64,000 bases of DNA from the NCBI RefSeq assembly GCF_030409875.1, contig NZ_JAUFQR010000003.1:186001-250000 (forward strand), read 5' to 3'. Shown piece by piece: positions 19,712 to 29,622 of the stretch. Origin of the DNA: Chryseobacterium tructae (lineage in GTDB: Bacteria; Bacteroidota; Bacteroidia; Flavobacteriales; Weeksellaceae). Numbering within the stretch: position 1 is the first letter of the stretch; every line of letters begins with the position of its first letter. Under the pieces are notes generated by a model, which worked only from the letters and a program-made list of their open reading frames with translations, searched no databases and was not told the origin of the DNA. The position numbers and the translations under genes were made by a program.

Positions 19712-20261
19712 ATTAACAAATTTTAATATATTTTAGTCGCAAATATGTTAATAAATATTAACACTAGCAAATTTCATGTATAAACAAAGTCCATTTTCAT
19801 TCACAATCTCATAGACAGAACCCCTTATAAACAAAAAGATTCACAATATTAAGTCCACTTTATTTAACAAAAAATAAAATAAGCGTTTTAAAAAGCGATT
19901 TAACAATTAATAATTCGATGAAAAAAAAATTATTTATAATAAATCTAAATTACAATAGCGCTAATTTTCAACCAAATACATCTTTATTTATAAAAATATT
20001 AATAGTTTTTGGCAAGCTATAAACTTTTATATATTTGAGTATATTTTTTTAGACTTATTCAATAAAATCCCAAGCCACTCATTTTCTGTATTATATCTTA
20101 AACCACTCATAAAAAAGATTTTAACACACTACAAACGGTAAGTCAATCTTATTTTCATCAAATAAATAAGCATTAAAAAACGAAATTTTATATTTAGAAT
20201 TTTTACAATAAGGAATATAAATTCCTAAGCATAATATCAAATTCAAAAAGCACATAAACAA
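19712..20261. other. 550-bp AT-rich intergenic region with promoter-like elements
   Basis: No protein-coding frame is convincing here. On the minus strand, 20030-20012 closely matches the promoter of the first SusC operon: GCTATAAACTTTTA is shared, with one A fewer in the adjoining A-run. This may be the SusC promoter with a leader of about 290 bases. On the plus strand the same segment shows TTTG (20008-20011), 18 bases, then TATATTTG (20030-20037), so an outward transcript is equally possible. Confidence 0.45.
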
Positions 20262-20290
20262 AATAAGCCGTCTCAATGAGACGGCTTATT
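20262..20290. terminator. Strong intrinsic terminator after infB
   Basis: An inverted repeat AATAAGCCGTCTC-AAT-GAGACGGCTTATT, with A-rich DNA to its left and T-rich DNA to its right, can terminate on both strands. It ends the rimP-nusA-infB operon on the minus strand and could end any plus-strand transcript begun near 20044. Confidence 0.88.
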
Positions 20291-20310
20291 TTTATCTATT
20301 TATCTGAATA

Positions 20311-23260
20311 TTATTTCAGCTTTTTCTTAACTGCTACTTCTTCATAAACTTCAAGAATATCTCCGATTTCAATATCATTGTATCCTTTAAGGTTCAGACC
20401 ACATTCGTAACCTTTTGTTACTTCTTTCACATCATCTTTGAAACGCTTTAAGCTTTCAAGCTCGCCATCAAATTTCACAATACCATCTCTCAACAAACGT
20501 ACCTTAGATTGTCTTGTTACTTTTCCGGTAAGAACCATACAACCAGCAATTGAACCAACTTTAGAAATCTTGAATACCTCACGGATTTCAACATTACCAA
20601 TTACTTGCTCCTGAATTTCTGGAGAAAGCATTCCTTCCATTGCTTCTTTTACTTCATCAATTGCTTTATAGATTACAGAATATGTTCTGATTTCAATTTC
20701 CTCACGGTCTGCAAGTTCTTTTGCATTAGCACCAGCTCTTACGTTGAATCCAATGATAATAGCATCTGATGCTGCTGCTAAGTTGATATCAGATTCAGTG
20801 ATCTGTCCTACACCTGAGTGAAGAATTTTCACGCTGATTTCTTCTGTTGATAATCTTTGTAACTGATCAGACAATGCTTCCACTGAACCATCCACGTCAC
20901 CTTTAAGGATAATATTCAATTCTTTGAATTCTCCTAAAGCAATACGTCTACCCAATTCTTCAAGCGTTGTATGTTTTTTCGTTCTGATAGAAAGTTCTCT
21001 CTGAAGTTGTTCTCTCTTATTTGCAATGGTTTTACCCTCACTTTCGTCAGCATATACTCGGAATTTATCACCTGCTGTAGGTGCCCCATCCAAGCCTAAG
21101 ATTGTTACAGGAATAGATGGCCCTGCTTCCGAAAGATTTCGTCCTCTTTCATCAAGCATGGCTTTTACTTTACCATGATTTTTACCAGCAACTACATAAT
21201 CTCCAACTTTCAGAGTTCCTGCCTGCACTAACATAGTGGCAACATATCCTCTTCCTTTATCCAATGAAGCTTCAATAACAACACCTTGAGCATTTCTACT
21301 AGGATTAGCTTTTAGATCAAGCATTTCTGCCTGAAGTAATACTTTCTCTAATAGAATATCCATGTTATTACCAAATTTCGCAGAAATTTCCTGAGCCTGA
21401 ACATTCCCTCCCCATTCTTCTACAAGGATATTCATCCCTGAAAGCTGCTGACGGATATTATCAGGATTTGCATTTGGTCTATCAACCTTATTCAATGCAA
21501 TAATCATAGGTACACCTGCTGCCTGTGCGTGAGAAATAGCTTCTCTCGTTTGAGGCATTACATCGTCGTCTGCTGCAATTACAATAATAGCAATATCGGT
21601 AATCTGAGCACCTCTAGCTCTCATTGCTGTAAAGGCTTCGTGACCTGGTGTATCTAAGAATGTAATTCTCTGTCCGTTTTCAAGTTTAACATTGTAAGCA
21701 CCAATATGCTGAGTAATTCCTCCGGATTCACCTGCAATTACATTTGTTTCTAATGTAGTCAAGTAATGATGTTTTACCATGGTCAACGTGTCCCATTACA
21801 GTAACAATTGGAGCTCTAGTAACTAGATCTTCTTCGTTATCGATTTCATCTTCAGCATCACTTTCTTCAAGATCAGCATCTGAGAATTCAATTTTATACC
21901 CAAATTCATCTGCTACTAATAACAAGGTATCAGCTTCTAATCTTTGGTTCATAGTAACCATTACCCCAAGTGAGAAACAAGCAGAGATAACTTCAGTTGG
22001 AGAAACGTTCATTAAACTTGCTAATTCACCTACTGTGATAAATTCTGTCACCTTCAGTGTTCTGTCCTGTGCTTCAAATTCTTGTTGACGCTCATCCTGT
22101 TCTCTACGGTAAGTTCTTTTATCCTTTCTGTGTTTTGCAGATTTAGATTTACCTCCTTTATTGGTAAGTTTTTCTAAGGTTTCCTTGATCTGGTTTTTAA
22201 CTTGCTCGTCAGTTAATTCAACTGGCATAACTCTTTGACCAGGTCTGTTGTTTTGACCTCCTTTCTTGAATCCACCACCTTGGCCACCTGGACGGTTTCC
22301 ACCTTGGTTATTTCCGAAACGGTTTCCACCTTGGCCACCTTGACCTGGTGGGCGATTTCCTTGTCCACCTTGTCCTTGACGGTTTCCACCTTGTCCACCA
22401 CCATTGTTATTATTGTGCGGACGGTTTCCACCCTGGCCACCTTGGTTATTATTTCCAGAGTTTTGATTATTTCCACCTTGGCCTTGATTATTATTCTGAC
22501 CACCTGGCTTTTCAATTCTCTTTCTTTTCTTTTTAGCACCAGCTCCTGGTTTTGGTGCAAACTGAGTTAAGTCAATTTTTTCACCTACGATCTTAGGACC
22601 GTCCAGTTTCTGATAAACAGTTTCAATTTTTTGAGGTTCCTGATTTTCAGGTTCAGCTTCCACTTTTGGAGCTTCTATTTTTTTCTCTTCTACCACTGGT
22701 TTTGGAGTTTCTTTTACAGGTTCAACCGGTTTTGCTTCTTCTTTTTTCTCCTCCATTTTTGGCTTGTCTTTTTTCACAGGTCTATTTCTAGATTCTATTT
22801 GAGACAAATCAATTTTATCCAAAACTTTAAATTCCTGCTTTTCAGGAGCTGCTTTTACTTCCGGTTCTTCTTTCACAATTTCTTCTTTCTTTTCTTCCAC
22901 CGGTGTCGCTACAGGAGCTGCAGGGGTTTCTTCAACTTCAGGCTTAGTAGGTTCTAAATCTATCTTACCTAAAATTTTAGTTTCTGGTTTGTTTGCTTTA
23001 GCTCTTATCACTTCAGGGGTTTTCTTCTCTTCAATTTCCAGTTTTTCTTCCGGAACTTTAGTGATCACCACCTCATGGGAAGCTTTTCTTTGTTCGCCAT
23101 CTTTAGCAAACTCAGCTTCCAATGCAGAATATGCCGATTCTTCCAATTGAGCGTTAGGATTGCCTTCAACCTCGAAACCCTTTGAGTGTAAAAACTCTAC
23201 TAATCTGGACATCGAGATGTTGAATTCCTTAACCGCTTTATTTAATCTAATTTTTGGCAT
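20311..23260 (-). CDS. infB: Translation initiation factor IF-2 (frameshifted in this sequence)
   Basis: IF-2 is the GTPase that places initiator tRNA on the 30S subunit. The N-terminal part has an IF2_N domain (residues 1-50), a long acidic/Pro/Lys linker, a Gly-Asn-Gln-rich stretch (about 250-340), a second IF2_N-like domain, and the G1 motif GHVDHGKT near residue 489. The rest carries [12 protein letters not shown] and domains II-IV, ending at 20311. The frame breaks at 21747-21749, where family sequence demands IRKTNVIAG. Restoring two A's (minus strand) in the A-run repairs it, giving about 983 residues. Because IF-2 is essential, a sequencing error is far more likely than a mutation. 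It is the last gene of rimP-nusA-infB. Confidence 0.95.
22238..22515 (-). repeat. Low-complexity Gly/Asn/Gln-rich repeat inside infB
   Basis: About 90 residues are made of short repeats such as [15 protein letters not shown] and [10 protein letters not shown], giving a degenerate repeat in DNA (GGTTTCCACCTTGGCCACC on the plus strand). It links the N-terminal region to the conserved part of IF-2 and is predicted to be disordered. Slippage could change its length between strains. Confidence 0.85.
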
Positions 23261-23336
23261 CTATATTATTTACTGTTTTTTAATTTTTAAAATTAAAGTA
23301 TTTCCTTTTCACTGTTTATTAAGATTTATTTACATC

Positions 23337-24572
23337 TTAATCTTCAAATTCTTCTCTCAGAATACGCTTAACCTCTTCAATTGTTTCTTCTTCAAGGTCA
23401 ACCATATTTAAAAGACTCTCAGTTTCTTTATCAAGTACTGATTTTGCAGTTGTAAGTCCTACTTTCTTAAATTCATCCAAAATCCACTGCTCAATATCGT
23501 CATTGAATTCTCTCAATTCAACATCGTCATCCTCGCTGGACTCTCTGTAAACATCAATTTCATATCCTGTCAACCAAGAAGCCAATCTGATATTCTGCCC
23601 TTGTTTTCCGATTACTTTAGAAATCTCTTCAACTGGAGTATACACTAATGCATAGTTTGCCTCTTCGTTGATATCAATTTTATTAATAGTAATATTACCT
23701 AAAGATCTCTTCACCAAAATTTCAGGGTTTTTAGACCACTGAATAACATCGATGTTTTCATTTTTCAACTCTCTTACTACTCCATGAATTCTGGATCCTT
23801 TAACCCCCACACAAGCTCCTACAGGATCAATTCTGTCATCATAAGCATCTACTGCAATTTTCGCCTTTTCTCCAGGAATTCTCACTACCTTTTTCAAGAT
23901 AATCGTTCCGTCTTGGATTTCAGGAATTTCCAGCTCTAATAATTTCTCTAGGAATTTAGGTGCAGTTCTGGAAATAATAATCTGCGGTTTTGAACCTTTA
24001 AAATCTACTGTCTCAACAATAGCTCTGATATTCTCACCCTTTTTAAAGAAATCGGATGGGATCTGGTTTTCTTTTGGTAAAATGAATTCGTTTCCTTCGT
24101 CATCTAACAAAATTACATGTTTGTGACGGATGTGGTGAATTTCACCGACAACGATTTCACCAATTTTATCTCTAAACTGTTCGTACAGCATAGCATTGTT
24201 ATGCTCTTGAAGTTTTGTAGCCAGAATTTGCTTTAAGGTAAGAATATTTCTTCTTCCCAACTGTGCAACAGGAATTTCCATTGTAAAGTCCTCACCTACT
24301 TCGAAGGTAGGATCAATCTTCTTTGCTTCAGAAATTTCAATTTCCAAATCATCATCTTCAGACATTTCGTCCTCTACAATTGTTTTATTTAAAAATATCT
24401 GAAAATCTCCTTTATCCGGGTTTACAATTACATCAAAATGGTCATCTGAATCGAATCTTTTTCTCAAAAGTGTCTTCAGTGAATCTTCAATAATTGCCAT
24501 AAGATCAATCTTACTGATCCCTTTTTCGTCTTTAAAATCACCAAAGGATTCAATCAACGCTATATTATCCAT
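23337..24572 (-). CDS. nusA: Transcription termination/antitermination factor NusA
   Basis: The 411-residue protein binds RNA polymerase and modulates pausing and termination. An N-terminal polymerase-binding domain (residues 1-125) is followed by an S1 domain (about 131-195: DKIGEIVVGEIHHI, then FILPKENQIP). Two KH domains follow, with VGACVGVKGSRIHGVVRELKNE and KVIGKQGQNIRLASWLTGYEIDVY. It lacks the E. coli acidic repeats, ending in a Glu-rich tail, as is usual outside Gammaproteobacteria. It is 17 bases after rimP and 76 bases before infB in the classical order. Confidence 0.97.
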   Translation of the reverse strand: MDNIALIESFGDFKDEKGISKIDLMAIIEDSLKTLLRKRFDSDDHFDVIVNPDKGDFQIFLNKTIVEDEMSEDDDLEIEISEAKKIDPTFEVGEDFTMEIPVAQLGRRNILTLKQILATKLQEHNNAMLYEQFRDKIGEIVVGEIHHIRHKHVILLDDEGNEFILPKENQIPSDFFKKGENIRAIVETVDFKGSKPQIIISRTAPKFLEKLLELEIPEIQDGTIILKKVVRIPGEKAKIAVDAYDDRIDPVGACVGVKGSRIHGVVRELKNENIDVIQWSKNPEILVKRSLGNITINKIDINEEANYALVYTPVEEISKVIGKQGQNIRLASWLTGYEIDVYRESSEDDDVELREFNDDIEQWILDEFKKVGLTTAKSVLDKETESLLNMVDLEEETIEEVKRILREEFED

Positions 24573-24589
24573 CTATTTTTTTTTCTTTT

Positions 24590-25057
24590 TTAAAATTTAA
24601 TTACTACTAATGCCTTTTTGATCTCAGTGTAAGGAATTTCTTTTTCCTCTTCCACATCCACCTTTCCTTTTCCGATATCTTTCGGTTTACGGTAACGTAA
24701 AACAAGAGTGATCTTCTCTTCGTCTACTTTTGACAATTCCCCTTCTATTTTAGAAGAATCCTCCAGCATCACTTCAATCTCTCTTCCTATGTTTTTATTG
24801 AACTGTCTTGGTGTTACTAATGGCTCGCTTAATCCCGCAGACATTACCTGAAGGCTAAAGTCGTGTTCTTCACGATCCATATTAAATTCTATGGCACGGC
24901 TTGCATCAAGACAATCCTGCAAAGAAACTCCATTATCACCATCTAAAATCACTGTAACATCATCCCCTGCAGAGATCTTAAGATCAATAAGAAAAAGATC
25001 TTCTCTGTTCTCAAGGAATTCATTTAATAATTCTTCAATTCTTTTTTTAAACTCCAT
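24590..25057 (-). CDS. rimP: Ribosome maturation factor RimP
   Basis: The 155-residue protein helps assemble the 30S subunit. It shows the conserved N-terminal region with DDVTVILDGDNGVSLQDCLDASRAIE, then the family motif LQVMSAGLSEPLVTPRQFNKNIGREI and a C-terminal Sm-like domain. It is the first gene of the rimP-nusA-infB operon. A promoter and a leader hairpin lie just upstream. Confidence 0.95.
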   Translation of the reverse strand: MEFKKRIEELLNEFLENREDLFLIDLKISAGDDVTVILDGDNGVSLQDCLDASRAIEFNMDREEHDFSLQVMSAGLSEPLVTPRQFNKNIGREIEVMLEDSSKIEGELSKVDEEKITLVLRYRKPKDIGKGKVDVEEEKEIPYTEIKKALVVIKF

Positions 25058-25084
25058 ACATTCTTTTATCTTGATTTACAGTAC

Positions 25085-25110
25085 GAAAAAAGGCTTTCTT
25101 GCGAAGCCTT
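25085..25110 (-). terminator. Terminator-like hairpin in the rimP leader
   Basis: On the minus strand AAGGCTT (25110-25104) pairs with AAGCCTT (25096-25090) and is directly followed by a run of T's (from the A's at 25085-25090). It lies between the promoter at 25135-25165 and the rimP start at 25057, so it may act as an attenuator. Its effect is inferred. Confidence 0.6.
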
Positions 25111-25134
25111 CCCATTTTTTCCGTAAATCCATTG

Positions 25135-25165
25135 CAAATATACGCTTTTTTTCCAAAAATGCAAA
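25135..25165 (-). promoter_or_regulatory. Promoter of rimP-nusA-infB
   Basis: The minus strand has TTTG (25165-25162), a 19-base spacer and TATATTTG (25142-25135), an exact match to the Bacteroidota housekeeping promoter. The start should be near 25128, leaving a leader of about 70 bases before rimP. Confidence 0.85.
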
Positions 25166-25272
25166 ATTATCTTATTATCAAGCAAATAGAACGAAATTCA
25201 TTTACATTAAATTAAACAAGTAAGTGAAGGTATTTTTATTATTTTTGTCTTTGAATTTAAAAAACAAACATT

Positions 25273-26586
25273 TTGAATATAACGATTGTAGGAACAGGTT
25301 ACGTAGGGTTAGTTACAGGAACTACTCTTGCGGAGCTTGGCAATTCAGTATACTGTGTTGATATTGATGAAAAAAAGGTAGAAGGCATGAAAAACGGCAT
25401 TGTTCCCATCTACGAGCCGAACCTTGAAGAGATGTTCCTTAGAAACATCCAATCTGAAAGATTATTTTTCACTACCAATTTAAAAGAAGCTTTAGACAAA
25501 AGTGAGGTGATTTATCTGGCCTTACCTACTCCTCCGGGTGAGGATGGTTCAGCAGATCTCTCTTATGTATTAAAGGTCGCAAATGACATTGGAGAAATGA
25601 TGACCGAATACAAGGTTGTTGTCAATAAAAGCACTGTTCCTGTAGGCACTGCAGACAGAGTAAGAGAAGCTATATCATCTAAAACAAACATCCCTTTTGA
25701 TGTTGTTTCTAATCCCGAATTTTTAAGAGAAGGCTTTGCTGTTGAAGATTCAATGAATCCTTCAAGGGTAGTGGTTGGAGCAAGCTCTGAAAAGGCAAAA
25801 GAAATTATGGCTAAAATATACCAGCCATTTACCAATACGGGAATCCCTATTATTTTCATGGATGAAAAATCATCCGAACTCACAAAATATGCCGCTAACT
25901 CATTCCTTGCAGTAAAGATTACCTTTATGAATGAAATCGCTAATTACTGTGAAAAGGTAGGTGCTGATGTAGATAAAGTAAGATTAGGAATGGGAAGTGA
26001 TGACAGAATCGGACACCGATTTCTATTCCCAGGCATTGGATACGGCGGGAGCTGTTTTCCTAAAGATGTAAAAGCCCTTATAAAATCGGGAAAACAAGAG
26101 GATTTCAACTTCCAGATTCTAGAGGCTACAGAAAATGTAAATACATCTCAGAAGGTTATTCTTGTTTCTGAAATTGAAAAATATTTTGGCGGAAATGTTG
26201 CTGGAAAAAAAATTGCCATGTGGGGATTAGCCTTCAAAGCTAACACAGACGACATTAGAGAAGCCTCTTCTTTAGACAATATTGCCCTTTTATTAGAAAA
26301 AGGCGCAAAAATTGTAGCTTATGATGCTGTTGCTGAAAATAATGTCCAAAAACTATTGGGTGATAAAATCCAATATGCTAAAGGAATGTATGATGCACTG
26401 GAAGATGTAGATGCCTTATTTATTGCTACAGAATGGCCAGAATTCAAAAATCCTAATTTCGAGCTTATGGCTAGAAAAATGAAAAATAAGGTGATTTTTG
26501 ATGGTAGAAATATGTATCCGCTTGAAATCCCTGAACAAAATGGGTTTTATTATAAAAGTATAGGTAGAAAGACAATTACAAAATAA
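25273..26586 (+). CDS. ugd: UDP-glucose 6-dehydrogenase
   Basis: The 437-residue enzyme oxidises UDP-glucose to UDP-glucuronate with two NAD+. The dinucleotide-binding motif GTGYVGLVTG is at residues 6-15, NPEFLREGFAVEDSMNPSRVVVG is the family segment, and the catalytic cysteine is Cys261 in GGSCFPKD. A homologous UDP-N-acetyl sugar dehydrogenase cannot be fully excluded. The start is a TTG at 25273; no better ATG precedes it. It is the first gene of the glycan locus, divergent from rimP and only 4 bases before rfbB. UDP-glucuronate may be the substrate later amidated by the AsnB-like protein. Confidence 0.92.
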   Translation: MNITIVGTGYVGLVTGTTLAELGNSVYCVDIDEKKVEGMKNGIVPIYEPNLEEMFLRNIQSERLFFTTNLKEALDKSEVIYLALPTPPGEDGSADLSYVLKVANDIGEMMTEYKVVVNKSTVPVGTADRVREAISSKTNIPFDVVSNPEFLREGFAVEDSMNPSRVVVGASSEKAKEIMAKIYQPFTNTGIPIIFMDEKSSELTKYAANSFLAVKITFMNEIANYCEKVGADVDKVRLGMGSDDRIGHRFLFPGIGYGGSCFPKDVKALIKSGKQEDFNFQILEATENVNTSQKVILVSEIEKYFGGNVAGKKIAMWGLAFKANTDDIREASSLDNIALLLEKGAKIVAYDAVAENNVQKLLGDKIQYAKGMYDALEDVDALFIATEWPEFKNPNFELMARKMKNKVIFDGRNMYPLEIPEQNGFYYKSIGRKTITK

Positions 26587-26590
26587 AGAA

Positions 26591-27669
26591 ATGAAAAATA
26601 TTATTATTACGGGAGGAGCAGGATTCATTGGATCCCATGTTGTAAGAGAATTTGTAAAAAACAATCCGAAAAGTATGATCATCAATCTTGATGCTCTTAC
26701 TTATGCTGGAAATTTGGAAAACCTTAAGGATATTGAAAATGAACCTAATTATGTTTTCGAAAAAGCAGATATTACAAAACCTGAAGAATTAAGAAGGGTT
26801 TTTGAAAAATACAACCCAGATGCGGTTGTACATTTAGCTGCAGAGAGTCACGTTGACAGAAGTATCACCGATCCGATGGCATTTATCAACACGAATGTAA
26901 ATGGTACTGCCAATCTTCTTAATCTCTGTAAGGAGTTTTGGATCTTAAATCCAGATCATACCCACGGAAGATTCCCTGATGAAAAAAGAACAAACCTTTT
27001 TTATCATGTTTCTACGGATGAAGTATATGGAAGCTTAGGAGAAACAGGTTTTTTCCTTGAAACGACTTCTTATGATCCTCAATCTCCATATTCTGCTTCA
27101 AAAGCAGCTTCAGACCACCTGGTTAGAGCCTATGGAAATACATATGGAATGCCATTTATTGTATCTAACTGTTCCAATAATTATGGACCCAATCATTTCC
27201 CTGAGAAATTAATTCCCCTTTGTATCTCTAATATTATTAATGAAAGCCTTTGCCTATTTATGGTGATGGAAAATATACAAGAGATTGGTTATTTGTAATT
27301 GATCATGCTAAAGGAATACACCAGATCTTCAACGAAGCAAAAACCGGAGAAACTTATAATATAGGAGGATTCAATGAATGGCAGAACATTGATTTGGTTA
27401 AAGAATTAATCAAACAGATGGATGCTAAACTTGGAAAACCTGAAGGCTATTCTGAAAAACTGATCACATTTGTCAAAGACAGACCGGGGCATGATAAACG
27501 TTATGCTATTGATGCCACTAAATTAAATAAGGATTTGGGATGGAAGCCTTCCGTAACATTTGAAGAAGGATTAGGAAAAACCATAGACTGGTACCTTGAG
27601 AACAAGGAATGGCTTGAGAATGTAACCAGCGGAGATTACCAAAAATACTATGAAAATCAGTACAATTAG
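26591..27669 (+). CDS. rfbB: dTDP-glucose 4,6-dehydratase (frameshifted in this sequence)
   Basis: RmlB/RfbB converts dTDP-glucose to dTDP-4-keto-6-deoxyglucose. The N-terminal part has [11 protein letters not shown] at residues 8-18, [12 protein letters not shown], the [11 protein letters not shown] segment and the catalytic Y-x-x-x-K in [13 protein letters not shown] near residue 166. The frame breaks at the AAA run 27243-27245. Adding one A restores [17 protein letters not shown] and joins the C-terminal part, which ends at 27669, giving about 359 residues. A sequencing error is likely. It supplies the intermediate for the FdtA/QdtA branch downstream. Confidence 0.94.
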
Positions 27670-27701
27670 TATTGCCAATCACAGAATATAAAATAAAAAA
27701 G

Positions 27702-28564
27702 ATGAAAGGAATAATATTAGCCGGAGGATCCGGAACAAGACTTTACCCTCTAACTATTGCCGTAAGCAAACAGCTAATGCCTGTTTATGATAAACCGATG
27801 ATCTATTATCCATTATCCACTTTACTTTTAGCTGGAATTAAGGATATTCTGATCATTACAACCCCACATGATCAGGCTGGGTTCATTAAACTATTAGGTG
27901 ATGGCTCTCAGATTGGTTGTAATATAGAATATATTGTACAACCAAGCCCAGACGGTCTGGCACAAGCTTTATTCTAGGGGATAAGTTTATAGGTAATGAT
28001 CCGGCAGCTCTTGTTTTAGGAGACAACATCTTCTATGGTTCTGAAATGGGGACTTTATTAAAAAATAAAACAAACCCTAATGGAGGCGTTGTTTTTGCTT
28101 ATCACGTTGCAGATCCTGAAAGATATGGAGTTGTAGAATTTGATGATAACTTCAAGGCTGTTTCTATTGAAGAAAAGCCTTTAAAACCAAAATCAAATTA
28201 CGCGGTACCGGGTCTTTATTTTTACGACAATAATGTGGTAGAAATTGCTAAAAACATAAAACCATCCGCAAGAGGAGAATTAGAAATCACAGATATTAAC
28301 AACGTTTATCTAAAAAATGAAAAACTTGAAGTAGGTGTTTTGGACAGAGGTACCGCTTGGTTGGATACCGGAACTTTTGATTCCCTTAATGATGCTTCGG
28401 AATTTGTAAGTGTTATTGAAAAAAGGCAAGGCTTCAAGATTGGATGTATTGAGGAAATTGCTTTTAGGAATAAATTCATCAATGAGGAAAAATTATTGGA
28501 AACGGCAGCAAAATATGGAAAAAGTGGCTATGGTCAATATTTGAAACAACTCGTTGGTCAATAG
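27702..28564 (+). CDS. rfbA: Glucose-1-phosphate thymidylyltransferase (frameshifted in this sequence)
   Basis: RmlA/RfbA makes dTDP-glucose from dTTP and glucose 1-phosphate. The start is the ATG at 27702 ([18 protein letters not shown]), which carries the nucleotide-binding motif; [19 protein letters not shown] follows. The frame stops at 27977, but restoring one T in the TTT at 27968-27970 gives [15 protein letters not shown] and continues to 28564. That part includes [20 protein letters not shown] and the [13 protein letters not shown] segment. The full length of about 288 residues is normal. It is followed by a strong terminator. Confidence 0.94.
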
Positions 28565-28586
28565 ACTTACTATTTATAAACCTTGC

Positions 28587-28616
28587 AAACTATTGGCTTT
28601 ACAGCCAATAGTTTTT
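28587..28616 (+). terminator. Intrinsic terminator after rfbA
   Basis: A 12-bp stem (AAACTATTGGCT/AGCCAATAGTTT) with a TTAC loop is followed by T's. It closes the ugd-rfbB-rfbA unit and separates it from the ABC exporter genes. Confidence 0.87.
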
Positions 28617-28713
28617 GCCTATAATAACAAATATCAATATATTAGTTGATATTTTTTAGTTTTATGTAAACAATAATTTACAGACTAAGAAATCCGGTAA
28701 GAATTAATTATTA

Positions 28714-28721
28714 TAAATTTG
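28714..28721 (+). promoter_or_regulatory. -7 element before the ABC exporter genes
   Basis: TAAATTTG fits the TAnnTTTG consensus and lies 15 bases before the permease ATG, just after the rfbA terminator. No TTTG -33 box is at the right spacing, so the promoter is only partly supported. Confidence 0.4.
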
Positions 28722-28736
28722 CAAAAACTTACACAG

Positions 28737-29584
28737 ATGAATGAACCACAGCAAAAGTGGACAGAAACAATTGAAGCGAATCATTCTTTATTTGATTTAA
28801 AGCTCAAAGAAGTATGGCGGTATAAGGATCTTGTTTACATGTTTGTAAAAAGAGATTTCATATCGAGCTTCAAGCAAACCATTTTGGGGCCAATCTGGTT
28901 TTTTATTAACCCGGTTTTAACAACAATAGTCTATCTGGTTGTTTTTGGAGCGATTGCCAAACTTCCTACAGATGGTGCACCCCCTATTTTATTTTATCTG
29001 TCTGGTGTAACTCTCTGGAATTACTTCTCAGCTTCATTGCTGACTACTTCCAGTACCTTTGTAGGGAATTCAACCATTTTCGGAAAAGTGTATTTCCCAA
29101 GACTGGTAACGCCACTTTCAGTTGTCATCTCAAACCTGATGCGTTTTGGAGTACAATTCCTTCTATTCCTTCTTGCATGGGCTTATTATCTGAGCCAGGG
29201 AAAGGTGCAACCTAATATCTGGATTCTTGCGACTCCTTTCTGATTATACTGATGGCCTTTTTTGCGTTAGGAGTAGGTATGATATTTTCGGCACTTACTA
29301 CAAAATATAAAGATTTGAGCATGCTTTTGGGATTTGGAGTCAGTTTATATATGTATGCTACTCCGGTTATCTATCCGGTATCTTCCCTTCCGGCAGGATT
29401 CAAAAAGCTTGCTTACTATAATCCGCTTACGGGGATTTTCGAGTGTTTTAAGTATGCATGGCTTGGCGTAGGTGATTTTTCGCCATTAATGCTGGGAATC
29501 AGCACAGTTCTGATTCTTATTCTTTTGCTATTGGGAATACTGATCTTTAATAAGGTTGAAAAGACCTTTATGGACACCGTATAA
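28737..29584 (+). CDS. Polysaccharide ABC exporter permease, Wzm-like (frameshifted in this sequence)
   Basis: This is the membrane subunit of an ABC-2 exporter that moves undecaprenyl-linked glycan across the inner membrane. RYKDLVYMFVKRDFISSFKQTILG and PIWFFINPVLTTIVYLVVFG are typical of Wzm/TagG permeases; about six membrane segments are visible. The frame stops at 29243 in ILATPF. Adding one C at 29240 gives TPFLIILMAFFALGVGMIFSALTTKYKD and continues to 29584, about 283 residues. I chose the ATG at 28737 over an in-frame TTG at 28719. The ATPase gene follows after 38 bases. Confidence 0.92.
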
Positions 29585-29622
29585 GATTTAACTGTTATCT
29601 TTAATCTAAAATCAATCAAAAC

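Noticed and set aside
22240..22520. Regularly spaced repeats that might suggest a CRISPR array.
   Set aside because: The repeats are in frame with infB, encode GGQGGNR-like peptides, vary in spacing and have no unique spacers.
20311..23260. infB as two separate genes (overlapping frames at 21728-21786).
   Set aside because: The two products together make exactly one IF-2, and the break falls inside the conserved G1 region, so one gene with a missing pair of bases is the better reading.
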